From Chlorobium sp. (GTDB lineage Bacteria; Bacteroidota; Chlorobiia; Chlorobiales; Chlorobiaceae), in the NCBI GenBank assembly GCA_005843835.1, contig SZXZ01000084.1, positions 1-52,275 on the forward strand: a stretch of 52,275 nt of DNA, given 5' to 3'. Under the pieces are notes generated by a model, which worked only from the letters and a program-made list of their open reading frames with translations, did no database searches and had not been told where the DNA came from. The translations under genes were made by a program, and so were the position numbers. This document shows positions 17,952 through 26,397 of this stretch, one piece after another (the stretch's first letter is position 1; the number at the start of each line of letters is the position of its first letter).

Positions 17952-18863
17952 ATGGAGCCCAACAGCAGCAGTGTCATCGAAGAGGCTATACTCATTTTAT
18001 CCGGATCAGGTGACTCGGAATGCGACTATTTGCCGGATCATAAAAACCTGTTGCCATCAATTGAAAAGTTGAAAGAGATTGTTGAGTTGATTCGCTCAAT
18101 TGTCTTTCCCGGCTATTTTGGAGGGCCGGTACTGGGACATCAATCACTCCATCACCTGCTTGGTGTAAGGATTGAAAGACTTTATGGACTGCTTGCCGAA
18201 CAGATACTCAGTGTTCATCAGTTCGATACGGTGAACAACGGTTTTCTGAATGAAGCGGAATATGCAGCTAAAACCACCAGCCAATTCATCGGGATTCTGC
18301 CTGAAATCAGAAAGAAATTATGCACAGACGTGCATGCAATATATGATGGTGATCCGGCGGCTAAAAACCATGGGGAAATCATTTTTTGCTATCCGTCCAT
18401 TCGAGCTATGATCAATTACCGGACAGCACACACGCTGTTATCCCTTGGAGTGCCGCTCATTCCAAGAATCATCGCTGAGATGGCTCATTCTGAAACCGGG
18501 ATCGACATTCATCCCGGAGCCCATATTGGAGACCATTTCTGTATTGATCATGGTACCGGAGTAGTTATTGGTGAAACCTGCATTATTGGCAACCATGTCC
18601 GCCTTTATCAGGGCGTGACGCTTGGAGCCAAAAAGTTTGCCCTTGATAAGGATGGTAACCCCGCAAAGGATGTACCGCGTCACCCTATTATTGAGGATAA
18701 CGTTGTTATATACTCAAATGCCAATATCCTTGGAAGAATTACGATCGGTAAAAATTCAGTGATCGGCGGCAATGTGTGGCAGACCAAAAGTGTACCGCCT
18801 AACTCAAGAGTTCTCCAGCAGAAAGCTGTTGAAAGCAGTTTTACTGACGGTCTCGGTATTTAA
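17952..18863 (+). CDS. Serine O-acetyltransferase, long (EpsC-like) form
   Basis: Acetylates serine to O-acetylserine, the carbon precursor of cysteine. The C-terminal left-handed beta-helix shows hexapeptide repeats (IDIHPGAHIGDHFCIDHGTGVVIGETCIIGNHVRLYQGVTLGA), with the catalytic His/Asp in IDHGTG. The 303-residue length, with an extended N-terminal helical domain, resembles the long SAT type rather than 270-residue CysE. Long SATs of this type recur beside family 2 encapsulin/cysteine desulfurase pairs, and here the shell gene starts 38 bases later. The C-terminus ends DGLGI; in classical SAT a C-terminal Ile inserts into the CysK active site, so a CysK complex is plausible. Confidence 0.9.
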   Translation: MEPNSSSVIEEAILILSGSGDSECDYLPDHKNLLPSIEKLKEIVELIRSIVFPGYFGGPVLGHQSLHHLLGVRIERLYGLLAEQILSVHQFDTVNNGFLNEAEYAAKTTSQFIGILPEIRKKLCTDVHAIYDGDPAAKNHGEIIFCYPSIRAMINYRTAHTLLSLGVPLIPRIIAEMAHSETGIDIHPGAHIGDHFCIDHGTGVVIGETCIIGNHVRLYQGVTLGAKKFALDKDGNPAKDVPRHPIIEDNVVIYSNANILGRITIGKNSVIGGNVWQTKSVPPNSRVLQQKAVESSFTDGLGI

Positions 18864-18901
18864 CCAACTATCTCACACACCTTTAAAATTTGTCATTACC
18901 C

Positions 18902-20359
18902 ATGTCAAACCCACAACAGGAACCAACCAGTCTATTACAGCGCAGTGTAACAACTTCAGTTGCAAGAAATCTTGCAAATACGACGAAGACTCCACCACAA
19001 ATGATGTCGATAACCCCGAGATGGCTGTTGAAGCTTCTCCCATGGGTTCATGTTTCATCAGGCACTTACAGAGTCAACCGTACGAAAATCGAACTGCAGA
19101 AACCTGAACGAATCGGTATAGATTTTCACGAAGGAATTGCGTCTTTCAGGCCTGAAGCACTTAAAAGCATCCCTCTCTTTGCTTCATTCGACGAAGAAAT
19201 TATAGCAGCAATAGCCAAAAAGTTTGTGCTTGAGGACGCTGAACTGGGCAACACACTGATTCTTGAAGGAGAGGATCGTCATAAGATATTCATCATTGCA
19301 CACGGTCAGGTTGAGATTTTAAGCAAGGGACTTCATGGCGAAGAGCTTCGGATCGCCCTGCTCTCTGAAGGTGAGTATTTCGGCGACGAAGATCTGGTAT
19401 CAGAAAAGCCGTCATCGGTCACAATCAGGACCATTACCCCTGGTTCATTCTTTTCGCTCTCAAGCGGAGATATTGACCAGTTATTTAAGGAATCTCCGGC
19501 ATTGAAGGAATCTTTTAAAACAGCTGTTGAGGAGTACCTGAAAATACGGTCAACGGTCAACAAGCACGGTGAAAAGCACATTGATCTGGTCGCAGGGTTT
19601 GCTGAAAATGTTGAAATCCCGGAAACATATGTGGATTACTCTAACAAACCTCGCGAATACTCGCTGCAAGCTATTCAAACTGTTGTACGTGTGCATACCC
19701 GGGTTTCAGATCTCTACAATGAGCCCTATAACCAGATAGAACAGCAAATGCGCCTGACTATCGAGGGTATTAAAGAGCGTCAGGAGTGGGAGTTCATCAA
19801 CAACCGTGAGTTTGGTCTTCTTTATTCAGTAGATCCAGGGCAACGCATCAGTACCCGATACGGAACACCAACACCTGATGATCTTGATGATCTTCTCACT
19901 AAGGTATGGAAAAAGCCGGCATTCTTTATTGCCCATCCAAAAGCTATTGCAGCATTCGAGCGTGAGTGCACGTGGCGTGGCGTGCCACCTGCAACCATCA
20001 ACCTATTCGGTACTCCTGTCCTGACCTGGCGCGGTGTACCGCTTATTCCGAGCGATAAAATTGAAATCAACAAAAACAACAAGTCCGGTCATGGCACAAC
20101 GAGCATCATTCTTCTTCGTGTAGGCGAAAACGAACAGGGTGTTGTCGGGCTGCATCAGGCTGGAATTCCCGGTGAAATCAGCCCAAGCCTTTCAGCAAGG
20201 CTTATGGGCCTTGACAAGCTTGGTGTTGCTTCCTACCTGCTTACCCTTTATTCGTCGTTAGCTGTTCTGACCGATGATGCTCTAGCAGTACTTGAAAATG
20301 TTGAAGTGGGTTATTACCACGATTACGAACATCGTAAATCCGGTACAAAAACAAAATAG
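18902..20359 (+). CDS. Family 2 encapsulin shell protein with an internal cNMP-binding-like domain
   Basis: HK97-fold nanocompartment shell protein, 485 residues from the ATG at 18902 (a TTG at 18890 would add four residues). The N-terminal arm has TPRWLLKLLPWVHVSSGTYRVNR (38-60), characteristic of family 2 encapsulins. Residues ~88-212 are a cyclic-nucleotide-binding-like beta-roll (IPLFASFDEEIIAAIAKKF...HGQVEIL...EGEYFGDEDLVSEKP), the feature that defines the 2B subtype. From ~220 the HK97 part follows (NRE, TPTPDDLDDLL, HPKAIAAFERECTWRGVPP, TPVLTWRGVPLIPSDK, VVGLHQAGIPGE). In the phosphate cassette the Arg that grips the cyclic phosphate is replaced by Ser171 and the Glu by Asp162, so canonical cAMP binding is doubtful. 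The cargo gene follows. No strong ribosome site is visible. Confidence 0.9.
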   Translation: MSNPQQEPTSLLQRSVTTSVARNLANTTKTPPQMMSITPRWLLKLLPWVHVSSGTYRVNRTKIELQKPERIGIDFHEGIASFRPEALKSIPLFASFDEEIIAAIAKKFVLEDAELGNTLILEGEDRHKIFIIAHGQVEILSKGLHGEELRIALLSEGEYFGDEDLVSEKPSSVTIRTITPGSFFSLSSGDIDQLFKESPALKESFKTAVEEYLKIRSTVNKHGEKHIDLVAGFAENVEIPETYVDYSNKPREYSLQAIQTVVRVHTRVSDLYNEPYNQIEQQMRLTIEGIKERQEWEFINNREFGLLYSVDPGQRISTRYGTPTPDDLDDLLTKVWKKPAFFIAHPKAIAAFERECTWRGVPPATINLFGTPVLTWRGVPLIPSDKIEINKNNKSGHGTTSIILLRVGENEQGVVGLHQAGIPGEISPSLSARLMGLDKLGVASYLLTLYSSLAVLTDDALAVLENVEVGYYHDYEHRKSGTKTK

Positions 20360-20377
20360 AACTCTTTGAAAAACAAC

Positions 20378-20426
20378 TGTAGAGAGTCAACTCTTTCAGT
20401 GAGTGAATTGCGCTTGACTCTCTACA
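20378..20426 (+). promoter_or_regulatory. 13-bp perfect hairpin between shell and cargo genes
   Basis: TGTAGAGAGTCAA (20378-20390) and TTGACTCTCTACA (20414-20426) are perfect reverse complements around a 23-base loop. The hairpin sits between the encapsulin stop (20359) and the chosen desulfurase ATG (20441). It lacks a T-run, so it is more likely an mRNA processing, stabilising or partial-attenuation element that sets shell:cargo ratio than a full terminator. Confidence 0.65.
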
Positions 20427-20440
20427 TTACCATTTTACTT

Positions 20441-22627
20441 ATGCCTAAAGATTATGAACAGCAGAACATTCCGGGAATGGAAAGTGAAGCGCTGAATCCT
20501 GTGCTCATTGCACAGATCGCCAGCCGACTGTTCAACGAACTCCCTGAGGCAAATAGCGTCCCGAGATACGAAACCGATGCTACAGGAGCACCTTCGTCGT
20601 TTTCAACGTCATTGAATGATAAGTCAGCTTTTATAAGAGAAGCTGATGGATGGGATACTACAAATCCTGTCGAGCACCATGCATTGCCACAAAATCCAAA
20701 CCTGCCATATTTTTCTGACGAGGTTCCGGCACACTCAGAGCATGATTTCTATTTTCTTCAAGGTACACATGAAAAAAAGCCGGAACCGCTGAGTCATCAT
20801 GCCGACAAATTGACCGAACAACAGAATTATTCAGAAAACAGTGACGGCTCACATGGGCTCGACGAGTTCATTCGACATAGCATGCCTCCTAAGCCGGATA
20901 CCGTCGAAAGTTTTGCAGAAAACAATCCTGAAAGCTTTGCGCCATTTTTTACAATATTAAACAGTGGACTTCCGGCTGAAGATGACTTCTCTTTTAGACT
21001 GCTCTATTCAGCTGCTCAACGTCAAGCTGTGGCACCTCCTAACAACCCCGATTTACTCTCTCACACCTCAACCCCGAAAGCTTTTTCCGCTTATCAGGTT
21101 CAGAACCAGTTTCCCGAGGCACCAAGCTCTACCAGCGGGCTTCTTGACGGCCAATGCTATGCAGCAAAACTTTACAAAACCTTTGAACAGGACCAAGGCA
21201 GTGCCAGTCTTGATTCAGTGTTTCAGTCGTTGCGTGGTGGCATAGCATCACCGTCTGGTACGCCTGAGCTTCCGGGCAAAGCCCCTGCTCCGGCATGGCC
21301 ATACGGAAGTCCGGAAACACTTGGCAGCAGTTCTTTGCCTTTCAGTATGCCTGAAGTTCCCAAAGAACCCTATTATTTTCTGCGTGAACCAAAAGCGCCG
21401 ATACACCAGCCTGAAGAGTTTGACGTGCTCACCATTCGCAAGGACTTTCCGGTCCTTCACCAGAAAATTCACGGCAAACAGCTTGTCTGGTTCGACAATG
21501 CTGCAACGACGCAGAAACCACTCAGTGTCATCAATGCGGTCGCGCAGTTTTATGCCAACGACAACTCAAACATTCATCGTGGTGCACACACCCTTGCTGC
21601 CCGTGCTACCGATGCCTATGAAGGTGCCCGTGAGAAAATCAGACAATTTATCGGTGCCGGGTCGGCTTCGGAAATCATCTATGTAAGAGGAACCACTGAA
21701 GGCATCAACCTTGTAGCACAGACATGGGGAAGGAAGTTTATTCAGCCGGGTGATGAGATTGTGCTCTCCATTCTTGAGCACCATGCCAATATTGTGCCTT
21801 GGCAGATGCTTGCACAGGAAAAAGGTGCACGCATTAAAGTTGTGCCGGTCAATGACCGAGGCGAAATCATCATGGAAGAGTACACAAAACTGCTTGGAGC
21901 ACGCACGAAATTTGTTTCACTGACTCAGGCTTCAAACGGTCTGGGAACGATTCTGCCGATTAAGGAGATGATAGAGCTGGCAAAGCGATTCGATGCGAAA
22001 GTGCTGGTTGACGGAGCCCAGTCGGTTGCTCATATACCGGTTAATGTTCAGGATCTCAATGCTGATTTCTTTGTTTTTTCGGGTCATAAAATTTTTGCTC
22101 CGACCGGCATTGGGGTGGTTTATGGAAAGAGGGAACTGCTTGAGATTATGCCGCCGTGGCAGGGTGGAGGCAACATGATTATGGATGTGCGCTTTGAAGA
22201 GACTATCTACAATGAGCCACCGGCAAAGTTTGAGGCAGGAACGCCATCGATCGGGGATGCCATCGGGCTTGGAGCTGCGCTCGATTATGTACGCAGAATC
22301 GGGCTTGACAACATCAGCCGTTACGAGCATGAATTGACAGAGTATGCTACGGAGAAACTCATCAGGATTGCGGGATTGCGCATCATCGGCACTGCCCGAA
22401 ACAAGGTTGGCGTGGTCTCCTTTGTGCTCAATAATCTTCCCAATGATGAGGTCGGCAAACTGCTTGACCGCGAGGGCATTGCGGTCAGAACAGGGCACCA
22501 CTGCTCACAGCCATCGTTACGCAGGTTCGGTGTAGAAGGAACAATTCGGCCTTCTCTGGCATTCTACAATACCAAGGATGAGATCGACCGTCTGACTGAG
22601 GTGATCAATCACATCCAGCGGCGATAA
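20441..22627 (+). CDS. Encapsulin-cargo cysteine desulfurase (SufS type, long disordered N-terminus)
   Basis: PLP enzyme that takes sulfur from cysteine as persulfide, giving alanine. The catalytic part starts at Phe327 (FDVLTIRKDFPVL). The PLP lysine is Lys550 (FSGHK) and the catalytic Cys is Cys688 (RTGHHCSQP); NAATTQKP and HRGAHTLAARATDAYE are typical SufS. Residues 1-326 are low-complexity, rich in Pro, Ser and Asn, with a short amphipathic helix (NPVLIAQIASRLFNELP, 19-35) and a repeated YFL motif (104-106 and 312-314). Long disordered N-termini direct cysteine desulfurases into family 2 encapsulins. I chose the ATG at 20441 over an in-frame TTG at 20366 because the extra 25 codons would contain the hairpin. 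No SufBCD or IscU genes are adjacent, which supports the cargo role over housekeeping Fe-S assembly. Confidence 0.92.
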   Translation: MPKDYEQQNIPGMESEALNPVLIAQIASRLFNELPEANSVPRYETDATGAPSSFSTSLNDKSAFIREADGWDTTNPVEHHALPQNPNLPYFSDEVPAHSEHDFYFLQGTHEKKPEPLSHHADKLTEQQNYSENSDGSHGLDEFIRHSMPPKPDTVESFAENNPESFAPFFTILNSGLPAEDDFSFRLLYSAAQRQAVAPPNNPDLLSHTSTPKAFSAYQVQNQFPEAPSSTSGLLDGQCYAAKLYKTFEQDQGSASLDSVFQSLRGGIASPSGTPELPGKAPAPAWPYGSPETLGSSSLPFSMPEVPKEPYYFLREPKAPIHQPEEFDVLTIRKDFPVLHQKIHGKQLVWFDNAATTQKPLSVINAVAQFYANDNSNIHRGAHTLAARATDAYEGAREKIRQFIGAGSASEIIYVRGTTEGINLVAQTWGRKFIQPGDEIVLSILEHHANIVPWQMLAQEKGARIKVVPVNDRGEIIMEEYTKLLGARTKFVSLTQASNGLGTILPIKEMIELAKRFDAKVLVDGAQSVAHIPVNVQDLNADFFVFSGHKIFAPTGIGVVYGKRELLEIMPPWQGGGNMIMDVRFEETIYNEPPAKFEAGTPSIGDAIGLGAALDYVRRIGLDNISRYEHELTEYATEKLIRIAGLRIIGTARNKVGVVSFVLNNLPNDEVGKLLDREGIAVRTGHHCSQPSLRRFGVEGTIRPSLAFYNTKDEIDRLTEVINHIQRR

Positions 22628-22689
22628 AAAGAAAATAACACGTATCTTTACCAGCAATACCAGCAACATCCGTAACGTATTAGTAATAC

Positions 22690-23832
22690 ATGCAGTTTGA
22701 AACCCTTGCCATTCATGACGGTCAAGCTCCTGACCCTCAAACAGGATCTGTGACTGTTCCGGTCTACCAGACCTCAACCTTTGAACGAGAAGACCTGGAG
22801 CATCGCGGGGAATTCTTTTACTCAAGAATCAGCAATCCAACAAGAAAGGCTTTGGAATCGTCCCTTGCTCTGCTTGAAAACGGCCGCTTTGGCCTGGCAT
22901 TCGCCTCCGGAGTTGCAGCATCACTGGCAGCTCTTCAAGTGCTGAAGCCAGGCGACCATATTGTCGCGGGAAATGATATCTACGGTGGCAGCTACCGTAC
23001 ATTTGAACAGCTCATGCGACCATGGGGCGTCAGTACTACGTATGCAGCAAGCGAATCTACCGAGAGTTATGAGGCGTGCATTACACCAGATACAAAACTT
23101 ATATGGCTGGAAACACCCAGCAATCCATTGCTTCAACTTTCTGACATCCGGGCTATTTCCAGTCTTGCTAAAGAGCGAGGTATTATTGTAGCAGTGGACA
23201 ACACCTTTTCAAGCCCATACTTCCAAAAGCCACTTGATCTAGGAGCTGATATTGTGGTCCATAGTACAACCAAATATCTCGGCGGTCACAGCGATGTCAT
23301 CGGCGGAGCAGTTATTACATCCGACCCCTTACTGCATACGACAATAAAAAACTATCAGGGGGCGGCCGGCGCTATAGCTGCGCCTTGGGACAGCTGGCTA
23401 ATACTTCGCGGTCTGAAAACATTAAAAATCCGCATGAAGGAACATGAGGCAAGCGCTTTACAACTCGCTAATTTTCTTGAACGGCATCCGTCAGTCGAAA
23501 AGGTATTCTATCCCGGCCTCACTTCACACCCGCAACATGAACTGGCGAAACAGCAAATGACGGGATTCGGGGGAATGCTGTCATTTGCCTTGAAAGGCGG
23601 ACTTCCGGCAGTGGAAAAAATGATAGGAAAAATCAAACTATTTGTGCTTGCTGACAGTCTCGGAGGAGTTGAATCGCTGATAGCCTCTCCAGCCAAAATG
23701 ACGCTGGGTGCACTCTCAGCAGAAGAACGGAGGCGGAGAAACTGTACTGACAACCTGATTCGTCTTTCCATCGGACTTGAAAATGCCTACGACCTTGAAG
23801 CTGACCTTCTCAATGCTCTTAGCGAATCTTGA
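22690..23832 (+). CDS. Cystathionine gamma-synthase/gamma-lyase family enzyme
   Basis: Cys/Met metabolism PLP enzyme of 380 residues. The PLP lysine is Lys195 in HSTTKYLGGHSD. Tyr44 and Arg46 of FFYSRISNPT and the ETPSNP motif are conserved. Length and motifs fit either cystathionine gamma-synthase (metB) or gamma-lyase (mccB/mgl); the sequence alone does not decide, so no symbol is given. Placed after the encapsulated cysteine desulfurase, a lyase would release cysteine from cystathionine and could feed it, whereas a synthase would drain cysteine toward methionine. It lies 62 bases after the desulfurase and may be co-transcribed. Confidence 0.85.
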   Translation: MQFETLAIHDGQAPDPQTGSVTVPVYQTSTFEREDLEHRGEFFYSRISNPTRKALESSLALLENGRFGLAFASGVAASLAALQVLKPGDHIVAGNDIYGGSYRTFEQLMRPWGVSTTYAASESTESYEACITPDTKLIWLETPSNPLLQLSDIRAISSLAKERGIIVAVDNTFSSPYFQKPLDLGADIVVHSTTKYLGGHSDVIGGAVITSDPLLHTTIKNYQGAAGAIAAPWDSWLILRGLKTLKIRMKEHEASALQLANFLERHPSVEKVFYPGLTSHPQHELAKQQMTGFGGMLSFALKGGLPAVEKMIGKIKLFVLADSLGGVESLIASPAKMTLGALSAEERRRRNCTDNLIRLSIGLENAYDLEADLLNALSES

Positions 23833-23905
23833 GACTCAAAAAAATTATATTCTCTCTCACCCCCCTCTCACTCTGCCTCCACAATTTATTCAGTCGATAG
23901 TAACT

Positions 23906-23931
23906 GATATTCTGTTCAGGCACAGAATATC
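23906..23931. repeat. 10-bp inverted repeat after the sulfur cluster
   Basis: GATATTCTGT (23906-23915) and ACAGAATATC (23922-23931) are perfect reverse complements with a 6-base loop. The hairpin is AT-rich without a T-run. It could end the encapsulin transcript or serve as an operator for the next gene. Confidence 0.45.
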
Positions 23932-24116
23932 TATACCATGCTGAATTCCGGCAGATCCATCACAAAATATGAAAGTAAGAATATTGAAAAGAATGATTTT
24001 TGGAGTGTGTTCCGGCGGAGTATATTTATGATAATAAGATATTCTTGATCTACTCTGCCCTATCGTGCTCATAATGCATTACTGCCATGATTTGAAAAAT
24101 TTTACCGTGAACAGCC

Positions 24117-24842
24117 ATGCATGCCAAAATAATATTTACAAGCAATTTTGAGGATGAATCGCTCATTATCATCCTTAAAGGAAATCAGTGGTGGCCGACG
24201 TTTGAACAGGAATCAGCAGAGGCTGAAAGAATTGTTTCGGAGATGAAAGAGTCTGTGAAAGAAAGTGATATCCCTCTTTTTCTTGCGAGTAAAAAATTTG
24301 TCCTTATAAGCGCCGTAACTGAAACTCGCGGAACTTTATCGCATGAGAATAACTTCTGGGTGCTCCGTCTGCTTAACCAGAACCTCTCTCTTCTGCAACT
24401 TGATTGTCAGGTTTTTGTGCATCGCTGTATTAAACATGCCAATCAAATACAAAAACAGATCAATTTTTTTGATACCCCAGTCCAGCTTGTTGAACGAAAT
24501 CGTAAAGACCCAATTATTGAAGGCAAAATACTCGCTTCTAAAAAGGATCGGTTTTTTTATGCCCGAAAACAAAAAAAGGTAGAATATACTATTGGTGTCG
24601 TCGGCTTTTTCATTTTTATTATTCTGCTATTTATTACCTATCCCTGGCCATTCAGGGATCATAGCAACCAAACCCAGATGTGGTTATTCACCATATTTGA
24701 GAAGCTTATCGGCTCTGTCGCAGTTACTTCGCTGATTTCTTTTGCTCAATTTCATTCGTTTTATGCTTCACTGCATGAAGATTCCATCAAATGGTCAATA
24801 GCAGGGGAACCAGAAAAGAAAGCGATTAAAACCCTTATTTAA
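24117..24842 (+). CDS. Hypothetical protein with two C-terminal membrane helices
   Basis: A 241-residue protein I do not recognise. A soluble N-terminal region (1-150) contains a Trp-Trp pair (NQWWPTFEQE) and mixed charge. Two hydrophobic segments follow at about 157-178 (YTIGVVGFFIFIILLFITYP) and 193-215. The C-terminus is short and charged. No catalytic motif is apparent. The gene stands alone between the sulfur cluster and a DedA-like gene. Confidence 0.6.
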   Translation: MHAKIIFTSNFEDESLIIILKGNQWWPTFEQESAEAERIVSEMKESVKESDIPLFLASKKFVLISAVTETRGTLSHENNFWVLRLLNQNLSLLQLDCQVFVHRCIKHANQIQKQINFFDTPVQLVERNRKDPIIEGKILASKKDRFFYARKQKKVEYTIGVVGFFIFIILLFITYPWPFRDHSNQTQMWLFTIFEKLIGSVAVTSLISFAQFHSFYASLHEDSIKWSIAGEPEKKAIKTLI

Positions 24843-25024
24843 ATGAAGATAGTAACTGCACTCTGAAGAGATACAATGGCGGGAGCAATTTCGTAATCGC
24901 TGAGAAAATTAGGGCTTAGAGCGTTTATGGCAATTACTCCTTTTATGGTATATTCGATGAAACCGGAAGCCTGAAGTATTCAGGACATAGCTCATGGTTT
25001 AAAAAAAACTAACCCGCCGGAATT

Positions 25025-25669
25025 ATGCTTGAATCAGTGATTGCTTTTTTGCAGTCGGCAGATCCAATGGCAATATATTTATTTCTATTTCTGATCGCTT
25101 TTTGTAAAAACTTTATTCCCCTTCTGCCTTTTGATCTTCCTATTGCATTAATAGGATATTTGCTTGTATACACAAAACTTAGCCTAGTTTATGCAATTAT
25201 ATGGCCATCAGTTGGTTCAACAATAGGCTTTATGGTTATTTACCTTATAAGCAGAAAATTCGGGTTAAAACTTTATGCGCGGGATATCACCACTGTTCCC
25301 CCGCGATGGGGTGAAAAAATTCATAAAATTTTTCCTCCTGTCGAAATGGAACTTGTACGCCAACGGTTTGCCGCACATGGATATCTGGCTGTACTTGTGA
25401 ACCGCTTTCTTTTAGGGTCCCGTTCATTAATATCGCCTGTAACCGGCTTAATGCACTTGAATGCTTTTTTTGTGTTTCTCGCTGCAGGTGTCAGCGCGTC
25501 AGTATGGAATGTATTGCTGCTGTATGGAGGCTATTTACTTGGACAAAACTGGAAGAATATCGGCGGATTTGTTGTGATGTACAGTATTCCGGTTACGGTG
25601 TTATTTTTTATTGTAATTGCTTTTGCTGTAATAAAATATGTTAAAGAACGAAGAAATTGCCTCCAATAA
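25025..25669 (+). CDS. DedA/SNARE-associated (VTT) family membrane protein
   Basis: A 214-residue polytopic membrane protein. It has the VTT-domain layout: an N-terminal re-entrant hydrophobic loop with paired prolines (FIPLLPFDLP), a small-residue helix (GSTIGFMVIYLISRKFG), the conserved Arg-containing stretch NRFLLGSRSLISPVTGLMHL, and C-terminal helices. In other bacteria DedA-family members act in undecaprenyl-phosphate or phospholipid flipping; the substrate here is unknown. Confidence 0.78.
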   Translation: MLESVIAFLQSADPMAIYLFLFLIAFCKNFIPLLPFDLPIALIGYLLVYTKLSLVYAIIWPSVGSTIGFMVIYLISRKFGLKLYARDITTVPPRWGEKIHKIFPPVEMELVRQRFAAHGYLAVLVNRFLLGSRSLISPVTGLMHLNAFFVFLAAGVSASVWNVLLLYGGYLLGQNWKNIGGFVVMYSIPVTVLFFIVIAFAVIKYVKERRNCLQ

Positions 25670-25729
25670 ATAGAACGTTTCAAGTTCTTGCGCACAACTT
25701 TAAACCAGTAAAGAGAAGGAGAAGAAACC

Positions 25730-26104
25730 ATGCCGAAAAAAAATGTTGCTGTCAAATGGCTTAGCGAACCTGAAGATCATGACTATCCTGCAGCAAAATC
25801 ATTTTTGAGCCTGATCTTTGAAGAAGCAGTTGCAAAAGCAATTGTAAAAAAATTGAAAAAGGCATCGCTGTCTGAATTCAAGGCAAAAGATATTTTCAGA
25901 GCATCTACCCTGTCTTTGCTTGGAGTCAGCAACACTCATGTTGCAAAAGATCAGAAAAAAATAGAGTCCGGAGATGCTATTGCTCCGCTTCTACTGGTCA
26001 GGGACTCATATCATTCGAAACTCATTATCGCTGACGGATATCACCGCTTGTGCGCCATATACTCCTATGATGAAGACGCTCTTATCCCCTGTAAAATTGT
26101 ATAG
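25730..26104 (+). CDS. Small ParB/sulfiredoxin-fold-like hypothetical protein
   Basis: A 124-residue soluble protein. The C-terminal half (LLLVRDSYHSKLIIADGYHRLCAIYSYDEDALIPCKIV) resembles the ParB/Srx core, in which a DGhHRl motif follows a beta strand and a final vPvki strand closes the sheet. There is no DNA-binding domain, so it is not a partition protein. A GAAGGAGAAG ribosome site precedes the ATG. The function is unknown. Confidence 0.6.
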   Translation: MPKKNVAVKWLSEPEDHDYPAAKSFLSLIFEEAVAKAIVKKLKKASLSEFKAKDIFRASTLSLLGVSNTHVAKDQKKIESGDAIAPLLLVRDSYHSKLIIADGYHRLCAIYSYDEDALIPCKIV

Positions 26105-26397
26105 GGAAAGAGATCAACAGCAGATGAAATATCAACAGAACATATTTGCTCAACGTAGTCCATTATTTCAGGCTTGAATACGGCATTGACAATTGGTTTC
26201 TCTTGATTATGTCTTATACTTCGGTAACATTTACTACCATGGGGCACCGTACTTAAAAAAAGAATGGATCAACCTGTCACTTCCTTTTGCTGTAACTCTC
26301 AAGAGGGAAATAGCTTACCTGTCCAGTTTTCCAGTATGGAAGTCCCCGGTATATCGCCCAGTCACGCAAACCCCTTCGAAGAAAAGTACGTCATACT

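Noticed and set aside
20366..20440. TTG-started 25-residue extension of the desulfurase
   Set aside because: It would translate through the 13-bp hairpin and uses a weak start. The ATG at 20441 gives a plausible N-terminal helix soon after the start. Not fully excluded.
21932..22501. Minus-strand ORF of 189 codons opposite the cysteine desulfurase
   Set aside because: It covers the conserved catalytic part of the desulfurase in antisense and shows no recognisable motif.
26105..26397. Possible small ORFs before sucA
   Set aside because: Short frames at 26065-26247 and 26193-26414 overlap neighbouring genes or each other and have no family resemblance; the spacer is probably the sucA promoter region.
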